Of a DNA stretch of 64,000 nt, positions 1-6,445 are shown one piece after another. A program made the position numbers and the translations under genes. This DNA is from Burkholderiaceae bacterium (lineage in GTDB: Bacteria > Pseudomonadota > Gammaproteobacteria > Burkholderiales > Burkholderiaceae_D). The DNA is taken from positions 1-64,000 of the forward strand of contig JAFANH010000107.1 in NCBI GenBank assembly GCA_019232795.1, read 5' to 3'. The stretch's first letter is position 1. Each line of letters begins with the position of its first letter. Under the pieces are notes generated by a model. It was given only the letters and a program-made list of their open reading frames with translations. It was not told the DNA's origin and did not search any database.

Positions 1-19
1 ACATATGCTGTTGCGGCAT

Positions 20-87
20 GCTTGCGCACGATTCGCGGGACTGAGTCCGACGTGTGTGCAAGCTTGCACCAATTTCGGCGTGCAAGC
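20..87. promoter_or_regulatory. Cluster of GCTTGCAC half-sites upstream of the first PP2C gene
   Basis: A perfect 14-bp palindrome GTGCAAGCTTGCAC lies at 56-69. A further GTGCAAGC copy is at 80-87 and a near copy (GCTTGCGCAC) at 20-29. The 62-69 and 80-87 arms could also pair as an 8-bp stem. Repeated inverted half-sites just upstream of a gene suggest a protein-binding operator, but no regulator is identified. The rest of 1-178 shows nothing else. Confidence 0.4.
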
Positions 88-178
88 GAGACAGTGGGGC
101 AGTACATGCGCTACGATACAACGGTGCTGGCTTCAGGCGGCAATATCGATCGCGTCTTCTTCTCAAAGGGAGAACGTA

Positions 179-967
179 GTGCTGACAGATGCATTGCGGA
201 TGGTCAGTCTTAGCGATACCGGCATGGTACGCGACCTCAATGAGGATAGTGTGGCCTTGCGCCCGGAATTGGGCGTTGCAGTGCTGGCCGACGGTATGGG
301 AGGTTACAACGCCGGCGAAGTGGCGAGCGGCATGGCCGTGTCCACGATCGCCGACGGTTTGGTGCAAGACTGGAACAGCGAGGCTTTGCTGACTCTTGAC
401 CACAACGCCGCCATACGCCTGTCACAGTCGGTGTTGCAGACGCAGATCAAGGCTGCCAATGCCGCGATCCATGCGGCTGCGCAAAACGATGCGCAATGCG
501 AAGGCATGGGCACGACCTTGGTCGCCTGTCTGTTTTACGACAACTTCCTGACGGTCGGGCATCTCGGCGACTCGCGCCTGTACCGTTTGCGCGGCGAAAT
601 CTTCGAGCAGATCACGCGCGACCATTCTATGCTGCAAGAGCAGATCGACGCCGGCATGATCAGCAAGGAGAATGCCCATCTGTCCAATAATCGCAACCTC
701 ATTACGCGAGCCTTGGGGGTGGTCCCCGAAGAGGAGGCGGAAATGCATAGCTATGAAGTGCGGGCCGATGATTTGTTTCTGATCTGCTCCGACGGCTTGC
801 ACGGCATGATAGACGAGGCGCAAATCGCCGATACCCTGACCATGCTGCGTGCCAACCTGAACATGGCGGCACAACAGCTGGTGCAGGCGGCCAATGACGC
901 CGGAGGAAAAGACAACGTGTCGGTGATCCTGGTAAGGGTAATGAAGAGCTTTGCTGCAATGCGCTGA
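179..967 (+). CDS. PP2C-family Ser/Thr protein phosphatase (first of two)
   Basis: Predicted cytosolic metal-dependent phosphatase of 262 aa that would dephosphorylate Ser/Thr targets of the neighbouring kinase. PP2C motifs run in order: RDLNEDSV near the N-terminus, LADGMGG, GMGTTLVA, HLGDSRLYRLR, CSDGLHGM and GGKDNVSV. All metal-binding Asp/Gly positions look intact, so it should be active. I start it at the GTG at 179 because AAGGGAG sits just upstream and homology begins within a few residues; an upstream in-frame ATG at 5 would add a tail unlike any PP2C. It is followed by the FHA gene after 52 bp, and a paralogue lies at 4830-5627. Confidence 0.9.
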   Translation: MLTDALRMVSLSDTGMVRDLNEDSVALRPELGVAVLADGMGGYNAGEVASGMAVSTIADGLVQDWNSEALLTLDHNAAIRLSQSVLQTQIKAANAAIHAAAQNDAQCEGMGTTLVACLFYDNFLTVGHLGDSRLYRLRGEIFEQITRDHSMLQEQIDAGMISKENAHLSNNRNLITRALGVVPEEEAEMHSYEVRADDLFLICSDGLHGMIDEAQIADTLTMLRANLNMAAQQLVQAANDAGGKDNVSVILVRVMKSFAAMR

Positions 968-1019
968 CGCAAGCTGGCACGCATCCTGGTAGATACCGGA
1001 ACTTTATGAGGTCCAGTCC

Positions 1020-1727
1020 ATGGCAAAACTGATCTTAAGCTTCGAAAATACGGTGCTCAAGACGATTCCGCTCGATAAGGAGCGTATCACCATAGGCCGT
1101 CGGCCAGACAATGACATCCAGATCGACAACCTGGCGGTTTCCGGTTTGCATGCGGTGATCACGACCATCGTGAATGATTCGGTGATTGAGGATCACCAAT
1201 CGACCAATGGCACCATCGTGAATGGGCAGACGGTGCAAAAACATATGCTGCAGCATAACGATGTCATCGAGCTGGGCAAGCACAAGCTCAGGTTCCTGTC
1301 CGATGCGCCGGCCTACCAGGACTACGCCAAGACTGTCGTTATACGCAAGCCCGGTACTGCAGAAGCCACGGTGCGCGCCGCCGATGTGCCCACGGTGCTG
1401 CCGCCGGCGGCTCCGGCCGCACCCGCGGCGGCGCCTGCCGCTCCAGCTGCCGCGCACGCGCCGGTACGCGAAGCAACCTTGCAAGTCCTGTCCGGCGCAG
1501 CCGTCGGCCGCGTGCTCGAATTGAACAAGAGCCTCACCACCATAGGCAAGGCGGGCGTCCAGGTGGTCGCTTTCACACGCCGACCGGTTGGCTACTTCGT
1601 GGCCCAGGTCGAGGGCGAACAGCCGGCCTTGTTCAACGGCGAACCGCTCGGTGAGCATCCGCGTCAATTGAATGATCAGGATACGGTGGAAATCGCCGGG
1701 ACCAAGATGCGGTTCGTCTACAAGTAG
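1020..1727 (+). CDS. FHA-domain protein
   Basis: 235 aa phosphothreonine-binding adaptor. The N-terminal FHA domain (about residues 18-95) shows the canonical ITIGRRPDNDI, SGLHA and STNGT motifs, so the phosphate-contacting Arg, Ser and Asn are present. An Ala/Pro-rich linker (about 120-155) joins a second, C-terminal FHA-like fold (TTIGKAG onward) that lacks the Ser/His and Asn signatures and is probably a degenerate FHA. It lies between the PP2C and the kinase gene, so it likely docks phosphorylated kinase or substrate. Translation starts at the ATG at 1020. Confidence 0.9.
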   Translation: MAKLILSFENTVLKTIPLDKERITIGRRPDNDIQIDNLAVSGLHAVITTIVNDSVIEDHQSTNGTIVNGQTVQKHMLQHNDVIELGKHKLRFLSDAPAYQDYAKTVVIRKPGTAEATVRAADVPTVLPPAAPAAPAAAPAAPAAAHAPVREATLQVLSGAAVGRVLELNKSLTTIGKAGVQVVAFTRRPVGYFVAQVEGEQPALFNGEPLGEHPRQLNDQDTVEIAGTKMRFVYK

Positions 1728-1792
1728 TGCAGGGGAGGCGGTGCCATATGCGGCAGGGCGCTCGCGGGCCGGCGCTTGGCGCCAATTGATTT

Positions 1793-1875
1793 AGAGGACG
1801 TTTCGAAATGGACATGACGTTGTTGTCGGGAGCGGCCATCCGTCGCCTTGCCCTGCTCATTTTGAAACATCCTCT
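1793..1875. repeat. Palindromic intergenic element A
   Basis: Imperfect 18-bp inverted arms at 1793-1810 and 1858-1875 match at 16 of 18 positions, and both mismatches would be G-U pairs in RNA. The interior contains a GCGGCCATCCG segment and a CCTTGCC segment that recur in element B (4692-4808). It fills most of the gap between the FHA gene and the kinase gene. Any transcript through it should fold into a long hairpin. Confidence 0.7.
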
Positions 1876-1919
1876 TAGTTGATTCATTTATTCGACTCAT
1901 CTGATTTGCGGGAGGCTTC

Positions 1920-4688
1920 ATGGCAACGTCGGGTAAGGAAGGTAAAAAACGCGGCAGCAGTTATTGGAAGGCAGATTGGTTTGCCGGGGTACTGGTGGTG
2001 GTGGCGGTGCTCTTGCTGAACATGTTCAGCGACCTGTTCGGCACACTGGAGCGCCGCTATTACGATTTCGCCAGCACCAGTGCCGGCCGCCAGCCTTTTG
2101 CCGACATCGCCGTCATCGCCATCGACGACCAGAGCATTGCCAACATCGGACGCTGGCCGTGGTCGCGCGACGTGCATGCGAAGATGATCGATCTGCTGGC
2201 TGCGGCACATACCAAGACGATCGCCTACACAGTGTTTTTCTTCGAACCGCAAACCGATCGCGGTCTCGGTTACATCCATAAGATCAAGGACGCCTTGAAT
2301 GCCCCCGACGCGGCTGCCGGCAGTGCGGCGCCAACGCCGCTCAATAGCGCGCAAGCCAGTGCACAAGCCGCCGCGCATGCCGAAATGCAAACCTTGCGCG
2401 ACCAGTTGAACGGCATCATCAGTGAGGCCGAGGTTGGGCTCGATACCGACAGCATGCTGGCAGCAAGCATGAAAAAGGCCGGCAACGTCGTGATACCGTC
2501 GGCGTTTACCCTGGGCGAGCCTTTGGGCAAGCCGGATAGTCCGCTGCCGGCCTTCGCTCTCAAAAGCACTCTCGAGGACCCCAGCAATTTTTCGGTGCCG
2601 GCTCTCAAAGGGCAACAGCCCCTGGAAGCCATCGGCTCCAGTGCCGCCGGCATTGCTCACCTGAATCAGTATTTCGACGTCGACGGCGCGGTCAGGCAAG
2701 AACCCTTGCTGGTGAATTATTACGGCCGCGCGGTACCGTCGATGAGCCTGCTGGTGGCAGCCAAGAGTCTCAATCTCGATGCCGCCGACATACGCCTGAA
2801 TCCCGGCAAGGCGGTGCAGATCGGCAAACTGAAAGTCATGACCGACGAATCGGCCCTGATGCTGCCGCAGTTCTACAAGACTTCGGATGGCAAGCTCGCA
2901 TTTCCGGTCGATTCGTTTTACGACGTCATGACCGGCAAAATCCCCGCCGCCAAGTATGCAAACAAGATCGTCATCATCGGCGCCACCGCCGCCGGAGTCG
3001 GTAGTATTTTCGCCACACCGGCGGGGCCCGGCATGTCGCCGGCTGAACAGATCGCCAATGTCACCTCCAGCATCTTGAGCGAACATTTCATCGTCCAGCC
3101 CGAGTGGGGAAGCTGGGCTGCCCTGGGCGTGATGCTGCTGGTGGCCGCTTACCTGATTGCAGGCCTGCCGCACCTCTCGGCCGGCAAAGCGGCGCTGGCC
3201 ACGCTGGGCTTCTTCCTGGTTCTGCTGGTGGCTGAATTCGGCTTGCTCACCGCTTCGTCAATCTGGCTGAAATTCGTATTTCCGGCCGCGTTGCTGGTGA
3301 TCGGCCATCTGGGCCTGACCACGAAGCGCTTCCTGGTGACCGAGGCTGGCAAGCTCAAGTCCGATGAAGAATCTGCCGAGACCAACCGCATGATGGGCTT
3401 GGCCCTGCAGGGCCAGGGCCAGCTCGACGCGGCGTTCGACCGCTTCCGCCGCGTGCCCTTTACCGAAGCCTTGATGGATAACCTGAACAGCCTTGCGCTC
3501 GATTTCGAGCGCAAGCGCCAATTCAACAAGGCTGAAGCCGTGTACCAGCACATGGCGACCTACGACAAGGACTTCAAGGATCTGCAGACCAAGCTGAGCC
3601 GCGCCAAAAACCTTTCGGAAACCGTGATGCTGGGCGGGGGCGCCACGCATGCAGGCGGCACACTGATCCTGGAAGGCGGCGGCGTGGAAAAGCCCATGCT
3701 GGGCCGTTATCAGGTGGAGAAGGAGTTGGGCAAGGGCGCCATGGGCATTGTCTACCTGGGGCGCGACCCCAAGATAGGCCGCGTGGTGGCGATCAAGACC
3801 ATGGCCTTGAGCCAGGAATTCGAAGGCGGCGAACTCGACGACGCGCGTGCGCGCTTTTTCCGCGAGGCCGAGACCGCAGGACGGCTGCAGCATCAGAATA
3901 TCGTCACCATCTTCGATGCCGGCGAAGAGCACGATCTGGCTTATATCGCGATGGAATTCCTCAAAGGCAAGGATCTGGCAGAACTGGGCAAGCAGCATGG
4001 ATTGCTGCCGGTCGACCGGGTGGTGTCCATCGTGGCACGCGTGGCCGATGCACTCGCTTATGCGCACCGGCAGGGCGTGGTCCATCGCGACATCAAGCCG
4101 GCCAACATCATGTGCGACTTCGAGGCCGATACGGTCAAGGTGACTGACTTCGGCATCGCCCGCATCACGGATTCGAGCAAGACCAAGACCGGCGTCATCC
4201 TGGGCACGCCCAGCTATATGTCGCCGGAGCAGGTGGCTGGCGAAAAGATAGACGGCCGTTCCGATCTGTTTTCGCTCGGTGTGATGCTGTTCCAGATGCT
4301 GACCGGCGAACTGCCGTTCCAGGCCGACTCGATCGCCCGATTGATGTATCAGATTGCCAATCAAGCAGCGCCCAGCATACGGGAACTGCGCCCGGAATTG
4401 CCGGAGTCGCTGGCGGTGATTGTGGTCAAGGCGATGAACAAGGCGGCCGACGAGCGTTATCAGGATGGCGAAAAATTTGCCGCCGATTTGCGGGCCGCCA
4501 TGGCGCAGGCGCAGCAGGTGCCGGCGGCATCTCCACCGGCTGCACCCCCGTCGCAATCTTCTGTGACGGGCAGCATGGCTGCCGAAGATGCCTACGCCAA
4601 GACGACGCGCGTGGATAGTACCAGCGCATTCGAGAAAACTGTGCAAATGCCGACGCCTAACCAATCTTCCGAAGGAGCCGGAAGCTAA
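1920..4688 (+). CDS. CHASE2-domain membrane Ser/Thr protein kinase
   Basis: 922 aa receptor-type Hanks kinase. A transmembrane helix near residues 19-38 is followed by a large extracytoplasmic CHASE2 sensor region, then three hydrophobic helices (about 392-470). A TPR-like helical linker (about 485-560) precedes the kinase domain (about 595-865) with a glycine loop (LGKGAMGIVYLG), VAIKTM lysine, catalytic HRDIKPANIM, DFGIAR and SPEQ motifs, all intact. The Thr/Pro/Ala-rich C-terminal tail holds several TRV/TVQMPT sites that could be autophosphorylated and bound by the FHA protein. Start is the ATG at 1920 preceded by GGGAGG. The substrate and the CHASE2 ligand are unknown. Confidence 0.93.
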   Translation: MATSGKEGKKRGSSYWKADWFAGVLVVVAVLLLNMFSDLFGTLERRYYDFASTSAGRQPFADIAVIAIDDQSIANIGRWPWSRDVHAKMIDLLAAAHTKTIAYTVFFFEPQTDRGLGYIHKIKDALNAPDAAAGSAAPTPLNSAQASAQAAAHAEMQTLRDQLNGIISEAEVGLDTDSMLAASMKKAGNVVIPSAFTLGEPLGKPDSPLPAFALKSTLEDPSNFSVPALKGQQPLEAIGSSAAGIAHLNQYFDVDGAVRQEPLLVNYYGRAVPSMSLLVAAKSLNLDAADIRLNPGKAVQIGKLKVMTDESALMLPQFYKTSDGKLAFPVDSFYDVMTGKIPAAKYANKIVIIGATAAGVGSIFATPAGPGMSPAEQIANVTSSILSEHFIVQPEWGSWAALGVMLLVAAYLIAGLPHLSAGKAALATLGFFLVLLVAEFGLLTASSIWLKFVFPAALLVIGHLGLTTKRFLVTEAGKLKSDEESAETNRMMGLALQGQGQLDAAFDRFRRVPFTEALMDNLNSLALDFERKRQFNKAEAVYQHMATYDKDFKDLQTKLSRAKNLSETVMLGGGATHAGGTLILEGGGVEKPMLGRYQVEKELGKGAMGIVYLGRDPKIGRVVAIKTMALSQEFEGGELDDARARFFREAETAGRLQHQNIVTIFDAGEEHDLAYIAMEFLKGKDLAELGKQHGLLPVDRVVSIVARVADALAYAHRQGVVHRDIKPANIMCDFEADTVKVTDFGIARITDSSKTKTGVILGTPSYMSPEQVAGEKIDGRSDLFSLGVMLFQMLTGELPFQADSIARLMYQIANQAAPSIRELRPELPESLAVIVVKAMNKAADERYQDGEKFAADLRAAMAQAQQVPAASPPAAPPSQSSVTGSMAAEDAYAKTTRVDSTSAFEKTVQMPTPNQSSEGAGS

Positions 4689-4691
4689 CGT

Positions 4692-4808
4692 AGAGGCCGT
4701 TGAAAAATCACCCTGGCGGTGTTCCGCGGGGCGGCCATCCGACCTTGCCGTACTACTCGTACTGTCAGCGTCACGGCGCCTAGCCAGGCTAATTTTGCAA
4801 CAGCCTCT
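4692..4808. repeat. Palindromic intergenic element B
   Basis: A 117-bp imperfect palindrome between the kinase gene and the second PP2C gene. Outer arms 4692-4708 and 4792-4808 pair at 15 of 17 positions. Inside them lie a CCTGGCGGTG arm and a GCCTAGCCAGG arm, and at the centre a GTAC...GTAC inner hairpin. The core is clearly related to element C (5638-5743), whereas the outer arms are unrelated in sequence but still self-complementary. Confidence 0.8.
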
Positions 4809-4829
4809 AAGAAAACTAAATAGATAACA

Positions 4830-5627
4830 ATGAGCGTACAAATCTACGCGGAGACCGATCCAGGTTTGCAGCGCGCCCACAACGAGGACTCCGTTGCCTT
4901 TGATGTCCCCAGCGGTTTGTGTATCCTGGCCGACGGCATGGGAGGGCATAAGGCCGGTGAAGTGGCGAGCGGCATGGCGTCCGCCTTTTTGAAATCCGAG
5001 CTGCGCGAATGGGTCAATCAATCCGGCAGAAGCGCTTCCCGTGCCGAAGTCCGCATGGCCGTGGAACGTGCGATTGCCCAGGCCAATAGCGCCATCTACA
5101 ACATGTCGAAAAGCAGTGCGCGCTATTCCGGCATGGGGACGACACTGGTGACGGGCCTGTTCCATGAAAACGCACTGGTGCTGGCCCATATCGGCGATTC
5201 GCGCTGTTATCGCTTGCGTGGCGAACAGTTGGAACAGCTGACCAAGGATCATTCTGTGCATCAGGAACAGGTCGATGCCGGCCTGCGCGGCGCCGGCCCG
5301 GCGTCGCGCGAGCAAAAGCTGGTGACGCGTGCGCTCGGCGTCGATGAGCGCGCCGAGATCGATGTCGAAACGCTGGAAACTGCGCCCGGCGACATTTACC
5401 TCATGTGCTCCGACGGACTGTCGGACATGGTCGAGAATGGCGCCATCGCCGCCATCCTGCGCAATTCGGGCAATATAGCGCAGAGGGTCAAACATCTGGT
5501 CAATGCCGCCAATGCGGCAGGTGGGCGCGACAATATTTCCGTATTGATTGCCGAGGTCGACGCGCCGCGGGAACCGGGGCTGCTCAATGCAGCGCGTCGC
5601 ATGCTCAGCAGTGTCTGGTCAGGCTGA
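4830..5627 (+). CDS. PP2C-family Ser/Thr protein phosphatase (second of two)
   Basis: 265 aa, close paralogue of the phosphatase at 179-967. Motifs RAHNEDSV, LADGMGGHKAGE, GMGTTLVT, HIGDSRCYRLR, CSDGLSDM and GGRDNISV are all present, so it is predicted active and Mg/Mn-dependent. It follows the kinase gene, separated only by palindromic element B, and probably reverses its phosphorylations. Two PP2C enzymes flanking one kinase is unusual and suggests different substrates or timing. Confidence 0.92.
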   Translation: MSVQIYAETDPGLQRAHNEDSVAFDVPSGLCILADGMGGHKAGEVASGMASAFLKSELREWVNQSGRSASRAEVRMAVERAIAQANSAIYNMSKSSARYSGMGTTLVTGLFHENALVLAHIGDSRCYRLRGEQLEQLTKDHSVHQEQVDAGLRGAGPASREQKLVTRALGVDERAEIDVETLETAPGDIYLMCSDGLSDMVENGAIAAILRNSGNIAQRVKHLVNAANAAGGRDNISVLIAEVDAPREPGLLNAARRMLSSVWSG

Positions 5628-5637
5628 GTTATGATCT

Positions 5638-5743
5638 AAGAAACTCTAACAAAGGGAGCCTGGCGGTGTTGCCGCTCCTTGTCGTACAATTTGTACTGTC
5701 TGCGTCGCGACGCCTAGCCAGTCTCACTTTGTTAGAGTTTCTT
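5638..5743. repeat. Palindromic intergenic element C
   Basis: A 106-bp palindrome between the second PP2C gene and the LysE-family gene. Outer arms match perfectly over 17 bp (5638-5654 and 5727-5743) and continue imperfectly into CTGGCGGTG and CGCCTAGCCAG arms. The centre is a near-perfect GTACAATTTGTAC palindrome. The core aligns with element B, while the outer arms differ in sequence. As RNA it would form a very stable hairpin of about 100 nt. Confidence 0.85.
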
Positions 5744-5775
5744 GGCTTGTTATTCAAAATCCCACACAAATTCCC

Positions 5776-6378
5776 ATGATTTTTGCTTTCCTGAAGGGGC
5801 TGGGCATAGGCGCCAGCCTGATCGTCGCTATCGGCGCGCAAAACGCCTTTGTCTTGAAACAGGGCTTGTTGCGCCAATACGTATTGACCTGCGCACTGAT
5901 CTGCACGGCCTGCGATATGGGCTTGATCTATGCCGGCGTAACCGGCATGGGAGCGCTGATTTCCGCTTCGCCGAATTTGCTGACCGTAGCCAAGTGGGGC
6001 GGCGCAGCCTTCCTGTTTTTCTATGGCGCGCGTTCAGCCCGGGCGGCGCTCAAAGCCGATGGACTGATTGCCGCCGCCGAAGCGGCGCGCAGCCACATGG
6101 CCATCGTGATTTCAGCTTTCAGCTTCAGCCTGCTCAATCCGCATGTTTACCTTGATACCGTGGTCTTGCTCGGCGCCATCGGCGGCCAGCAAGTGGGTAT
6201 GGCGCGCAGCGCCTTCGCAGCCGGCGCCATGACGGCCTCGACCATCTGGTTTTTCGGACTGGCGTACGGGGCCAGGCTGCTGGCACCGCTGTTTGCCAAG
6301 TCGGCTGCATGGCGCATACTCGACGGCTTGATTGCCATTGTGATGTGGGCGATTGCTGCATCCCTGTTGTTAAGCTGA
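5776..6378 (+). CDS. argO: LysE/ArgO-family amino-acid exporter
   Basis: 200 aa inner-membrane protein with about six hydrophobic segments. The N-terminus has the family signature (VAIGAQNAFVLKQGLLR), and an NPHVYLDTVVLLG segment lies in the middle. These are typical of ArgO/LysE exporters of basic amino acids such as arginine or lysine. The length matches the family. It is monocistronic, with element C upstream and a strong terminator directly downstream. The exact substrate cannot be told from sequence, and no LysR-type ArgP regulator is adjacent. Confidence 0.85.
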   Translation: MIFAFLKGLGIGASLIVAIGAQNAFVLKQGLLRQYVLTCALICTACDMGLIYAGVTGMGALISASPNLLTVAKWGGAAFLFFYGARSARAALKADGLIAAAEAARSHMAIVISAFSFSLLNPHVYLDTVVLLGAIGGQQVGMARSAFAAGAMTASTIWFFGLAYGARLLAPLFAKSAAWRILDGLIAIVMWAIAASLLLS

Positions 6379-6384
6379 AAGCAA

Positions 6385-6416
6385 ACAAGGCCACCTGCGG
6401 GTGGCCTTGTTTTTTC
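6385..6416. terminator. Bidirectional Rho-independent terminator
   Basis: A perfect 11-bp stem (6385-6395 with 6400-6410) around a 4-nt loop is followed by six T residues on the plus strand, with A residues before the stem that serve the minus strand. It separates the converging exporter and aminopeptidase genes. Confidence 0.9.
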
Positions 6417-6445
6417 TGCGCTGGGTTACTGCATGAGTGCTGCGC

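Noticed and set aside
5-178. Longer N-terminus for the first PP2C starting at 5
   Set aside because: The extra residues are Cys/Trp-rich and unlike PP2C, and the region contains palindromic half-sites; the GTG at 179 has a ribosome site.
1884-3173. 429-aa antisense open frame inside the kinase gene
   Set aside because: High-GC third-position bias opens the opposite strand; the translation has no family motif and the plus-strand kinase is certain.
3258-5495. 745-aa antisense open frame across the kinase and second PP2C
   Set aside because: It crosses two clear genes and element B, has no domain signature and no ribosome site.
179-5627. Type VI secretion regulatory cluster
   Set aside because: PP2C, FHA and kinase do occur in T6SS loci, but no Tss or Hcp/VgrG genes are in the window and the kinase is a CHASE2 type.
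1793-5743. Insertion sequence or MITE from a known family
   Set aside because: No transposase and no target-site duplication was seen; the outer arms differ between copies, unlike MITE ends. Kept as an unnamed repeat family.
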